DNA of 64,000 nucleotides from Neurospora tetraspora (lineage: Eukaryota > Ascomycota > Sordariomycetes > Sordariales > Sordariaceae), in assembly GCF_033439725.1 (NCBI RefSeq), contig NW_026944389.1, positions 372,001 to 436,000 of the forward strand, given 5' to 3'. Positions 21,694 through 32,236 of this stretch are shown one piece after another; the first letter of the stretch is position 1; every line of letters starts with the position of its first letter. Both the position numbers and the translations under genes were made by a program. Under the pieces are notes generated by a model that was not told where the DNA came from, did not search any database, and was given only the letters and a program-made list of their open reading frames with translations.

Positions 21694-24616
21694 ATGTCAG
21701 CACCAGGTCACGTACCAAACATGGCCGACGGCCCGACCCTTGTGCAACTCCTTGAGACGGCTTTTGAGCAGAATGACCCAAGGCTCTCAGAGTGGTGGCG
21801 GATACTCCGTAGGTCATCTCACTCTCTCGCTATAACTGCAGCCACCAATTCATCAGCGCACCAGATACCGTAGCATCGCAACTAACACACGCCGTACAGT
21901 CTACATGGAGAACAATCTTCTTAATCCCGCGTCAGGCACCATCTGGCCTTTTGAACACTTCGGTCAGCAAACGTACGCCCATCAGCATTTCGCGAGAAAG
22001 GCGTATGAATACTTCAAGTTCCACAAGGAATCTCGGACGAGCAGAGCTGGTCTGGAGACCATTGGACACACGAAGCCGGGCCTTCTAGATGCCCTTCTGT
22101 CCCCCAATGGAGGTCTCGCTGGGCATGAGCTCAGCACCAATCGCCGCAAGCAACGGAGAATGCGGCCCAACCAGGCCTTCGTTGCCCATATCAATTCTGA
22201 TGCGGAATTTTGGGCGACCACAGGTGCCCTCAAATCTATCAACAACAATCCTGCGGTCGCCCCCGCAACAACGAGAGACATCCCAGTGACATATGAGGCA
22301 AAAGTGGCGTGTGTCCGCTTAATGGTGGATGCTCTTAGGGACATGGCCCGGAAGCTGCGTGGAGACTTGAATGAGGCCTTAATCAAGTGCACGTCCGATT
22401 GGGCACTAGAGGCCGTGGCTTGGGAGTTGCTGGTGCGTTTCTTACATGTACTGGCTCCGTTCTGTTCAACCATTAGCTAACTTCAGCCCTTACAGGAGGC
22501 TGCGATAGCTGCGCAGAGAGGAAAGCAGAACGTCTATCCGTGGGCGACTACATTTTTCCACAAAGAATACCTGACGTTCAACGCACGTTGGAATGACTTG
22601 GTGGCCCTCGTCATGGTAAGCGCAGATCGCATCAGGCAGTTTTACTGCCCATATTCCTCTCACCTTGCCAAACCAACAGCTAATGGGTTTTCGATCAGGT
22701 ATCAAAAGCCGCCGCCGCCAACTTACTGCTCCCCTCCTACGCCCAGCGGTTCGCCAATGACCCTGATGGCGAGTTTAAGGTCAGTCATCTCCCAATACTT
22801 AGAGCTCATTCTTCTTCCGGACATATCACTAACAGCTCTGTAGAGCAAAACGAGCAACAAAGACACGAATCTGAGAAAGGACAACCTCTCCGCAGACTTG
22901 AAGGCTCGCATTGCCGCGATGGAGGCTCAAGTCAACCAAGGTCAAGCGGCTTTTGTGAACAACCTTTCCCCACCCTCGGATCACATCGATAACTCAACGG
23001 TTCCTGCCGAGCCTTCCCAGCCGGTAGAAGCAGCTGGGTATCATTCTGATACCAGCCCCGGTACCCCCGATCAAGCGCCCAAAGTAAGACGGGCTACTGG
23101 TGTTAGACAATCAGTGGCACGCTCTCATCCCGATACGCCCGCTGTAGTGAATGGCTCACTTCAGCAGACAGCCCGACCTGTTCTTTCTCTCAACCCTATG
23201 CCTTCCAACGCTCCGATTAGCTTCAGTCAGCCCGTCGCCTTTACTGGCTCGGACCCTTCAAATTCACATGGAGGCCCGGCCACATCCGCTACCCATTCAA
23301 GGAAAAGGCAACGCGTTACTCGTCCCAGCTTTATGCAACAGCCTGGTCGTGGAGATGATGTTGTTGAACCGCCTTCAGCAGGCCATATGCCACGTCCTAG
23401 TCGGCATGCTCGGGCTGCTGCGCCAAGCGGCGCCTACATCCGTCCTTCCCAACGCGGTGAAGCTCAAGGCAGCGTCTATACTCCATTCAGTCAGTATAGC
23501 GGCCCCCGTACCGGCCCGCCTGCTTTTCCCGTGGCACACCCAAACCCCTTTGCTACTCCAAGCGGAGTTTTCGGATACAGTCAGCCTAGTAGCTATCCTA
23601 CATCCGGTGGTACTGCGGCTGCTAGGCAGTCTCCTGCACCCATTCAGCGCACCACAACCCAGATTACCTCCTCTGACGCTTGCGCCTCTCCGTAGGGTGG
23701 AGAGGGCGGCGCCAAAGAGAGCAACAATATGGGGGACTTCTTGTTGAGAGCGGGGGCAGAGCAGCATGATGAAACGGCAGATGTCGGCACGAATCTTGTC
23801 ACAGGGTCATTCAACAGTCCCATGGCATCTCACCGCCCAAGTCAGGCAGCCCTGGTGATCGATGAGCAGCACAGAGAGGCGGTGCAATTCTCCTTCGTGC
23901 CGCAACAATCCAGCGGTACTGAGGCCAGGGACAATCAGGTCGAGTTTAGCTGGAATGATGTTCAAGTGGACGACTACGACCTGGAGAGGGACCTCGCCTC
24001 ACTCGTCGACGATGCCGCTACTAATGTTCAGGAACTAGTTGGTACTATCCAGGGAATGAATCAGGAGTTCAGCGAAAGGACAGGACGCTTCCAGAACGGC
24101 GGTGATACGCTCCACGCCGATGCGGTTGACGACGAATTTACCGCAATTAACTCCGCGCCAGCCAACCGCTTTTTCGATGACAGCAATCATGAAATGCCTT
24201 CAGCGAGCAGCGGGGGACCGGCAGGAAACACTGCATCCCGAATCGATGCGATTGAGTGGCAGATTGATAATCTGGACAGCTTCGACATGAATGAGCCAGG
24301 CTTTAGTGAGCAAGCCCTTGGGGAGCTCTTTGCTTCAAACCAGGGGTATGCAGATTACGGCGCATCTTTTGATGACCTGGCAGTCACACCCAGCAATTCA
24401 AGCTCGATGTTTCACAGCATTAGTAACGATGGCTATGAGCAAGACTCGGGAGTCACCTTCGGAGATGTTGATAACGAAGATGACCTGTTTGCAGACCATC
24501 TGTTCGCCAGTTATACCACGGACAATCCTGTCGGCACTGGTGAGAAGAGGAAGAGGGGAGATAGGGAGGACGGCGAGGATGAGGCGGCTCATGCTCAGAG
24601 GTCTCGTCAGGTTTAG
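21694..24616 (+). CDS. LF6: SKAAV-family long-form protein with tail
   Basis: Function is unknown. Exons are 21694-21808, 21900-22432, 22496-22615, 22699-22779 and 22844-23695, giving 566 residues to the shared TAG (23693-23695, after ASP). The frame then continues open to TAG 24614-24616, 306 more codons. All four introns are intact (donors GTAGGT, GTGCGT, GTAAGC, GTCAGT). Landmarks are DPRLSEWWRIL, then NNLLNPASGTIWPFEHF, AYEYFKFHKE, IGHTKPGLLDALL, LAGHELS, SDAEFWATTGAL, TRDIP, VRLMVDALRDMARKL, RWNDLVALVM and VSKAAAANLLLPSYAQRF. The tail has SRKRQRVTR and many Pro/Ser/Gln residues. After the TAG it is acidic with DNEDDLFADHLFASYT and ends GEKRKRGDRE...AQRSR. The only strong phase-0 donor before the TAG is GTAAGA at 23084, which would make a 612-bp intron. 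Confidence 0.76.
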
Positions 24617-25312
24617 GGGTGAGGAAGTCATGCCAAAGTCGCTCAAGGAGGGTCATAATGTGACTACCTATGACGTAGAGAAAAAGGAGGATGGTTCAGG
24701 GATGACGAGAAGAGGGCTATTGGTCCGTGGTCGAGGAGATCTGCATAAGCCATCCTTTGGAGGATGTCACCAGGAAAGGTGGTTAGGCGAGATACCAAGC
24801 TCTGAGATGACCAGGTTATAGAGGAACGATACATTATGAAGTGAAGCGTCATTGTCTCACCCATTGAGTCATCAGTAGATAGCACGTCTTTCATCACAGA
24901 CGGATAGTCAATAAGGCTTATCTTTCTCACTGCCCGTATTTCCTGATGTGCCTGTGCCAAGTCATGTTGGTGAATCGTGTGGTTTGCCCTTTTGCGGCTT
25001 GTGAATCTCCCGATAATTCTTCTCGGTCGGTCATAGTCTGACTACCTCAGTACCTCTCCCTGAATGATGGGTACAAGCGCCTCCTAGTCGAGTCACCATA
25101 AGTACCTAGTGTAGTCACATATTTGGAGGTATAAGAGGCCAGTGTTCCTCATTACTGCCACTTTCTCCCAACCTACCTCTAGGCTAACAAAGCCTTAACA
25201 CTTCTGGCATGGAACCGTTGTACGTGTAGTATATAGCCCTGCTTCAATATCATATGTAATCCTACATCCTTTTTACTTTCACTCACCACACCCGAACACC
25301 AGGAAAATATTA
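24617..25312. other. Intergenic LF6-LF7; LF7 upstream relic
   Basis: No gene is supported. TATAAGAGGCC lies at 25130-25140. No exon 1 (an EWW-type end) is visible before the LF7 exon 2 remnant, so the LF7 5' end is lost. Confidence 0.45.
25130..25140 (+). promoter_or_regulatory. TATA-like element shared by LF7 and LF8
   Basis: GAGGTATAAGAGGCC here matches the string at 28815-28825 upstream of LF8 and resembles 11289-11299 and 14851-14860. It is a plausible TATA box, now in front of broken copies. Confidence 0.5.
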
Positions 25313-25858
25313 TGGATCCGGCTACCAGGGCCATACAACCATTCGACTTCTTCCGGTGGACAAATCCGGGTTCCCAGGATCCTCACTTTGCCATCGTCGC
25401 CCACGACTGACTAGTGAGGCATAACCAGTCCCTTACCATCCGGACGGCCATCGAGGTGGTTGGCTACACCAAGCTGCAGGCCGTGGGTTGGGAATTTGTG
25501 GTGAGAACCCCCCTTATTGTCAACACGCCAAACATTGTCTGACCCGTCAACTAACCGTTACATCTGGCAGTCCTGGCTCATTGCCGCGCAAATGGGGGAG
25601 CCAAATGTTTATCCATGGGCGACCTCATTCTATCACAGAGAATACCCTACGTTCCAGGCCTGTTGGAACGATGCTGTGAACTTGCAAGCAGTTAGTTCAT
25701 ATTGGAAACACATTGAAACTGACTCCGCGCCTGTACTAATCAGCCCACTTGCTACCAGACCTCCAAAGCGGCCGTACCTAGCCAATCTCCTTCTGTATCC
25801 GTATGCACAGAGGTTTGCCAATGGCCCAGCATCCGAGGCCAAGGAGAGGCAGATTCAT
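25313..25858 (+). pseudogene. LF7 domain region, broken
   Basis: An exon 2 remnant begins MDPATRAIQPFDFF (family VNP.T.AIRPF..F), has an in-frame TGA where the invariant Trp of A.DWL should be, and then a deletion joining EVVGYTK to LQAVGWEFV, the end of exon 2. Exon 3 (25571-25690) is intact at 40 codons: SWLIAAQMGEPNVYPWATSF, then WNDAVNLQA. Intron 3 (donor GTTAGT, 25691-25758) is normal. Exon 4 starts TSKAAV, then carries about 4 extra bases that shift the frame before LANLLLYPYAQRFANGP. Exon 1 is absent. The domain therefore cannot be made as such, although the tail downstream is open. Confidence 0.75.
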
Positions 25859-26019
25859 CGATGTATCGACCATCCCCTCAGCAACTCCACGACATTTGGC
25901 TACTGTTTTCGTGATCACTTCGCCAGTGGTCTGTTCAACACCATCATTGCGACAATGGACTTTCCGACGGATACAAAGCGAGAAAGACGGCGGCATTAGA
26001 AGCCCTTGCTGCCCTTGCG

Positions 26020-28246
26020 ATGCCCAACGATGGCGAGGCCAATGCTGCCCCTGTTGCTACCGCTTCCCAAGGCCAAGCCCCTGGCGGTATGGGCTCAGGC
26101 CAAGCCAGGGCCGCAACAATCGCTCGCCCTTCCACTCTCGCCGGTGGCAGTGCTCCTGGGGTCGATGCCTCGGCGCTTCATGCTCCACCTCATGGTGAGG
26201 CGGGTTTATCTCAGGGTCAGCCCGTCACGCCTGCCTCTCGGCGTCGCGCCCATCCGAGGCAACCACGTGCTCATGCTAGCACCACTCAACCCGCACCTTC
26301 ATCATTCGTTATGACCGCCGAAGGGCTAGTTCCTCGGAGTTCAGTAAGAGGCCCAAGCCAGGCTTCTGGAGTGACAAACCCTGGTTCTTCCTCTGGTCCC
26401 GCGAACACTGCCTCACATGTACCCGACCCTCAACCCAGGCGGTCCATTGCTCGTCCGAGTCATGATCAACCCCTTCGCACAAGTCCGGTACCACCATATC
26501 CTAGAGGTCCCATTCCCATTCCCCGATCTGCTCGTCCTCGTCCTCCGATAGATCGCGAAACCCCTTATAGACCCCCCACTCGCAGTGGTAGGGCTCGACA
26601 GCTGGTACCTTCTCCTATCAGTCTGCTTGTTACTCCCCCTCAACGTACCCAAAACACGGAAAATGCCCGTGCTGCTTTGCCAGTTGCTCCTTCAGGAGTC
26701 AATAGACTTATTCATCACCCTAGTCTAGTTCAAGGCACCAGACAGGCCTTTCCCAGCTCTGCTCAGAGAGTGGGCTTGGGAAGTACAACTCAACCACCGG
26801 GAAATATTGGACATCCAAGTTGTCGTCTAGGACAAGGTCCGGGCTATTTCACCCCCGCTGGTTTCTCATCACCTGCTAGTACCCAAGCACCTCCTTTTAA
26901 TGCAACTTCCGGAGGCTATGAAAGCTCGAACCATGCGGCTGGCAACTATGGCACTCCCGAAAGCTATGAGTTTGAGAGTAATAGTGGCTTCCAGGAACAT
27001 GGCAGCAATGATAGAAGGCCGCAGGCTTTTACCCCCGGTGCAGTCAGTGCTTACTACGCCATTTTCCTCTGTCGCCGGGCCGTCTCCCTAGAATGGAGAG
27101 GCCAGCGGCAACCAAGGATCAGGCGCAGCAGACAGGCTGTTGAGGCAGACCGCAGAAATAGAACCGGGAGCGGCGGAGACGGGGACGGTTTTGTGGCAGT
27201 CTCATTTTAGGACTCAATCTCCCAGACCGCCCCAGAGCCAGCAGGAGATGTCCATTCTACCTTCTAACCACCAAAGCCTTCATGACCAGACGCAATACGC
27301 ATTCCAGCAGTCAGTACCTGCTCATTCTTCTCTTGCGCAGACAGCTCCGGTTGCTCCGAATGCCATCTCAAATCACGATGGCGGCTGGGGATTTCCACCG
27401 CAGCATCACATGAACGGTTTTGATGCCCCTGGTCACAATTGTGAGGACCCAAATGCGCAAGAGCAGCCATACATGGAGCAGCCTCTTGCAAACCAATACG
27501 GATTTAACTTGAACGGCATTGATGCCAACGCGTTCTTTGGAGGGGAAGAGTTCGATGCTCTTGGTGCCGAGGCACTTTCCAACTATCAAGACCTGGCTAA
27601 TATGCAGACTCCAGGAGTGGGGATGACACAGAGCACGGCCGGAAATGGGAACGGGGATATGAGTCTCAGGGTGAATGTGGTTGAGGACTACTTCGCCGAT
27701 GTCAACTTCGAACCTCCCAGCAACCTGCATCAAAATGCATCGACCTCTGCCACCAACATTCACCAGGCCATCGATCCATTGGGACTCAACAGTTTACCCT
27801 ACGACCAGAACCACATCAACGCAAACCACCTCAACAATCCGATCTACCATCAGCAGACAGCCGAAGATGTGGCGGCCACCAACCTAGCCGATGTAACATA
27901 CGACCAGCTGGGCAACAACACGGCCGTTCAGGACGAAGGGCCTTCGACAGCTGACCACGGCCATAGCGGAGACAGCGATGGGGGCCAGGAAGCTTCCTTC
28001 GACACGGTCAACGATGAGGGTAACGAAGTCGACGAAGTCGATGACGACGACCTGTTCGGTGACGGTCTTCTTGCCAGTCATGACGAAGCCGGCGAGATCA
28101 ATGACGATGACCTATTTGGCGACAGTTTCCTTTCTAGAGGTAGTCATACTTCTGACACTGCTGGAAATCCCGGTAACAAGATGAAGAGGACAAACGGCGA
28201 GAAGGAGGATGAGCACCCTTCTGCTCAACGTCCTCGTCCGGCATAA
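26020..28246 (+). CDS. LF7 tail: open reading frame of a 5'-broken long-form gene
   Basis: This is the low-complexity tail of LF7 without a working SKAAV domain. The first part (26020-27042, starting MPNDGEANAAP) is Pro/Ser/Gln/Arg-rich. Its frame differs from that of the second part (27092-28246). A 49-bp intron with donor GTCAGT at 27043 and acceptor CCCTAG at 27089-27091 joins them exactly in phase 0. This is the best evidence that the family-shared TAG is a splice acceptor. The second part is acidic and Asn/Gln-rich, has DDDLFGDGLLAS and a near repeat DDDLFGDSFLS, and ends GNKMKRTNGEKEDEHPSAQR. The true start is uncertain: upstream tail codons (KTAALEALAALAM) run in frame into 26020. Whether any protein is made is unknown. 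Confidence 0.5.
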
Positions 28247-29039
28247 GCGCCAAAGCAAGCCAAGGGGACACTGGAATGACCGAAAAAGGGGTACATGGTG
28301 TTCGGGAAAGGGAGGAACTGATAGTTCAAAAAAGAGAAGGACGACGTCACTGGTCTGACTCTGGGAGTTAGGGGTGAGCCAAGAAGCATGGCCACTGCAG
28401 TGAAAGCGCATCCTGCCCCCCAGAGGATGTGTCATAAGGGACCAGTTCCTGCTGTTAAAGATCGGCTGAGCTTCAAACATCATGACTGCTTAGTATATGA
28501 CTTTGCAGTCTTTTGACTCCAAGAAATGGAGCAGTTGCCACCGGCCTACAGTCAGGTAGAACTCAGATAGAAAAGAATCATATTACGACCAATCAAGAAC
28601 AGTCCACAGGAATAGTGCTCATACTCCGTATGATATCCCATTTTGGGTGAGTCGTGGCTGACCTGTTTGTCCTCTGGGGACTTGTGACTCCCGTGAGTAT
28701 TGCTCAACAGTTGTAATCACTCATCAAGGCTGATTATGACATATACTAGCGGGGAATTGACTCCAGTGAGTGATGTCAGTCAACATAGGCAATGAAGTGT
28801 CATTTACATTGAGGTATAAGAGGCCCGTTCCGTCCCCTCAACTCTCTTATCACTGAGTGTTATATGGAATAGCATTATAACACGGAGTATATAGAGGTAT
28901 ATTTGTCAAACACACCGTATAGCTCAATACTGAACTATCCTAGAGATACATATCCCCTTCATCAACCAACCATCCCATTTTCCCAAGACACCAACAACAA
29001 CCACACTCACGACTCCTCTCACCGACGTACGATACAAAC
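28247..29039. other. Intergenic LF7-LF8
   Basis: No gene is supported. TATAAGAGGCC lies at 28815-28825, preceded by CATTGAGG, a close match to the LF7 upstream region. This is probably the relic promoter of the copy now reduced to the LF8 mosaic. Confidence 0.45.
28815..28825 (+). promoter_or_regulatory. TATA-like element upstream of LF8 remnants
   Basis: TATAAGAGGCC in a GAGGTATAAGAGGCC context is identical over 15 bp to the element before LF7. Confidence 0.5.
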
Positions 29040-29974
29040 CCACATGCGCTGAGAGATATGGCCCACAATCAGGTACATCCCGAGGACCTATGCTGGGAAA
29101 GAAGGACAGTGTGCGCGTGAAAGTAAACGCTCTGACCGATATGGCCCATAGGCTGGCTACCTACTAGGGACCTGAACGAAAGAAGAAAACCTTCCCATCA
29201 GGGATGGGAGAGGCGCTTTGGAAAAGTCCAAATGTGCGACACATGCAAGATGCCGAGACAGTCAACTTCATATCTACCTGGTATCAAGTTTTTGACCGCC
29301 CTTACCGTCGTGCGCCAGCAGTGAGACGAGGCTCAACAGCCAACACCAGCCAACACCAGCCATCCGTCACAGCCGCACTGGCTCGAACCCTTCGAATTCA
29401 CATGGAGGCCCGGCCACACCCGCTACCCATTCAGGGAAAAGGCAACGCGTTACTCGTCCCAACTTTGGGCAACAGGCTAGTCTTAGAAATTATATTATTA
29501 AACCGCCTTCAGCAGGCCATATACCACGTCCTAAGCGGCTAGTATCTCCTCCTTGAGGTACTGACAGGTCTATAGAGGAAGGTCGATAAGAAGGACACCA
29601 ACTTCAACCAAGCAACGCAGCTCAGAGATTTGAAGGCGCTCGTGCCAGAGAACGACAACATGGCGAATCCTGCTGCGATTGTTCCTGCCGCTGGTCAGGG
29701 TCAAGCGGCCCCAGCCGCTGACCCTGTTGGTCCTCACAATCTCGCTGCTCCCGGGCCTTCTTGGGTTGCTATCCGGGATGTTGCTCTTCCAAACGCCGGC
29801 CCCGCCGAGCCGGCTCAACCTAACGTCAGACCGCCTGCTCGATGCAGTGGTCGGGCTAGGCCTCCTGCTCGAGACAGTGCTAGGGCTAGACGACCTTCTT
29901 CCCGCCCTGCCGTTCTTCCACCCAACGCTGCTGACGACCCCGCACCATCCACTGCTTCGCTAGGTCGGAGTTAG
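29040..29974 (+). pseudogene. LF8: mosaic of long-form SKAAV fragments
   Basis: Several pieces of an LF6-like gene are joined. About 29042-29075 and 29110-29185 each resemble the exon 2 stretch VDALRDMARKL...DLNE of LF6 (ALRDMAHNQ; NALTDMAHRLA). About 29372-29540 is a near copy of LF6 exon 5 at about 23246-23400, with most bases identical. At 29576, after an acceptor-like CTATAG, comes the start of an exon 5 (RKVDKKDTNFNQ, then LRDLKALVPENDNMAN). It stays open to 29974 as an Ala/Pro/Arg-rich tail. Domain exons 1, 3 and 4 are missing. The pieces are in disordered combination, so this is debris of at least one lost copy. Confidence 0.65.
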
Positions 29975-30433
29975 CCTACCGTCTTAAACAGAGGTCAGTC
30001 ACGGTATGTGATGACCATCAATGGCCCGGTTTTGCGAAGTTCCGTTGGCGGGACGGGCCAAACCGCCCCTGTCAATTGTTCTGGCTCTCCAGAGAGTGCT
30101 GCAAGTGTGCGCACGATTTCTCCTTCAAATGTTCATGACGAATCTGGGCATAGATCTCACCAGCCCGCAACAAGCGCTGCTGCTACAGGACCGTGATCTT
30201 CGGACAGTCGTGTGAGGGCCTAGGTCCGCCGCGGTCGGTGGTGCCCTTGGCGGCAACTCTCCTTTCATGTCCAGCACCATCGTAGATATGTCAACAAGAC
30301 GAATGACTTTCTCACTCTGCCATTTCAACCATGGCGCCCCTAGAGCCCACCCACCTCCCTGGGCCTCGGAATACTTCAACCCGAATGTTGGTCCTTTGGG
30401 CATGCCTCGCTACCTCTACCATCCGCGGGGGAT
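29975..30433. other. Intergenic between LF8 and the short-form fragment
   Basis: I see no supported gene. This is where the array switches from long-form to short-form relatives. Confidence 0.4.
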
Positions 30434-30856
30434 ACGAAAGTGTCAAACAACCAGACCAACAGATTGAAGGAGTATCGCAAGTCAATCGATGAGGCCCGAA
30501 GCTTGGAGGGCCGGTTGAGACAGTCGACAAGGTCTGTGGTAAGTGTCCAAAGAATAGGTACCCAGAGCTATCGAAATTTCTTCATTTAGCCGCTATTCAA
30601 GCCCCAGAGGAGCCCCCAAGCGTGTCCTTCAAAGACTTTCTTGCCTCAAGAACTTCGTCCGTATCAACACCAGTGAGAAAGACACCACTATCCAGGCCAG
30701 TCATGCCGACGTCGAGGTCAAGCAACCCTCTCAGCCCGAGCCAATCACTCCGACCACGACGAGCTCACCGATCAAGACTAGTACTCCGATGAAGACAACT
30801 CCTCCGACTAAAACGAGCTCGTTGTTGAAGATGAACACGCTCTTTTCACTCGATAG
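30434..30856 (+). pseudogene. Fragment of a short-form SKAAV gene (last exon)
   Basis: It starts TKVSNNQTNRLKEYRKSIDE, a close match to the last-exon start of SF2 (TKVSNNHTNKLKEYRKPIDQ). The frame is soon lost. About 30690-30856 again matches the SF2 tail at about 54895-55005 at the nucleotide level, for example the ACTCCGATGAAGACAACTCC region, and ends at TAG 30854-30856. No upstream exons are present. It is a truncated, decayed copy. Confidence 0.7.
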
Positions 30857-31948
30857 TCGATATTAGAAAGATGGCGGTTAGGAGTCGGTAAATGAATGTG
30901 AGGATGCCGAGATCCTCATACGAGCCTCATGAGCGAGGACGCCAGGACCGAGCTCTCTTCAACCCAGCTAACGATATGGATGATGGCCTGAGCGAAGAGA
31001 TGGTGCAAGCAGCGGTGGATCGGCAGTTGGCACAAGAGTTGGAGGACAATTTTGGCTAGGAGAATAACTCCTGGTGTCTTGCCTTCGTTTCTCGGGAGTT
31101 TGTAACATAGATCCTGTTGACCTGCGACATGGTTGGCCGGGAACGGGACTGGCGTCGTGGCGTACTCGGGCGGCATTGTCTGTTCTCCTTATCTGAATCG
31201 GAAGACCTTTGGGAGGTGAGATCACGCCACCATTTGGCTTGTTTGTTCCAGAAAAGGCCATGTTCGAGACCATGTCAAGGGGGACACCCATAATGGGCGG
31301 TATGTAGTCAAAAGGTGTACGATAAGGGCGGCAGACTGAAGTTTTGTTGGCGGATGTAGAGAGCTGCGCCCGTCGCGCGCGGCGGGACGTACTCCGCGTT
31401 GAGTGTGACGGCGGCTAGGTGTCTGTGATTGGAGTTGAGGATGGCGAGGTCGAGTGGAAGACAAAGGTGACCGGGGGCGGGCTTGCGGCCGCAGTCTGCT
31501 CTGTCGGCATTGTTTGTTTCTTTGTTGGGTTGTCCATTGTTCACTTTCTGTGGCTGCAATCAATAAGTAAGCGACGTAGAGGAAAACTTGAGGGAATCGC
31601 AGAGGGGAAGTCTTCGGGCGACTGGACAGTTATATGTAGGCGGGGATGGCCAAGCGGACTATGTCCTTGTCTTTCCTCAACCGGAAATCTGCATGCCGGT
31701 AATATGCATCATTCGGCCCGGATGCCGCAGGATGTATATCACCGACATGCAGATCTGCGTTTAACAACATGCCCGCGTGCAGAAGCACCTACTTTCCCCT
31801 CCCCTCAATACGTCACCTCCATGAGTCCATAGCCCTCTTCCTTTCCCGTCGTGACACCGCCGCATCCCGACACTCTCACCTCTGTCCTCCCGACAAACTT
31901 CCCATTGCGGGAGAGGACCTTGGTGAGAAGGTGTACTCCGATATCGAC
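30857..31948. other. Intergenic, no gene recognised
   Basis: Open frames on both strands overlap and show no recognisable domain or family similarity. This stretch and the next gene break the otherwise uniform paralogue array. Confidence 0.35.
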
Positions 31949-32236
31949 ATGTTTCGAGGAAAAGCCTCCACGGCCTTCTTCGACAACGTCAACCAGTATC
32001 ACCATGTCGACTTTCGCCTTTTTCTCAAGGTCAAGAACACCGCCGCTAATCATCGCATCGAGTTTACAAAGCCGCCCAAGAATGGGGACTGTTGGATCAT
32101 CGGTAGAGCGCCAACTGCCGACGTTGACGTCGGTCACTATGCCGAAGACATCAGCCGCAGACATCTTGATGTAGACTTCGGTCAAACCGGGTTGTTCAAT
32201 GGTGTATCTCTATTCTTCTTATTTTCTCGTCGCTAA
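31949..32236 (+). CDS. FHA-like domain fragment, hypothetical
   Basis: The open frame around 31910-32236 contains FRLFLKVKN, then WIIGRAPTADVDV and DISRRHLDVDF. The spacing GR...D...SR.H..(V/I) is the signature of forkhead-associated domains, which bind phosphothreonine peptides. The start at 31949 (MFRGKAS) is chosen for convenience: the frame is open upstream to about 31769, and the real start may be spliced. The frame ends at a TAA shortly after the SR.H motif, in a pyrimidine-rich stretch. Either an intron follows or the gene is truncated, because a full FHA fold needs more sequence. It is unlike its neighbours and not part of the SKAAV family. Confidence 0.4.
   Translation: MFRGKASTAFFDNVNQYHHVDFRLFLKVKNTAANHRIEFTKPPKNGDCWIIGRAPTADVDVGHYAEDISRRHLDVDFGQTGLFNGVSLFFLFSRR

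Noticed and set aside
29204-29542. A frame with striking similarity to a frame at 23151-23747
   Set aside because: Both are out-of-frame readings of the homologous LF6-type tail DNA. The similarity comes from DNA duplication, not from a conserved protein in that frame.
31310-31563. Minus-strand frames near 31.2-31.6 kb
   Set aside because: Several overlapping frames on both strands, no domain, no splice pattern and no paralogue. Chance open frames in GC-balanced DNA.
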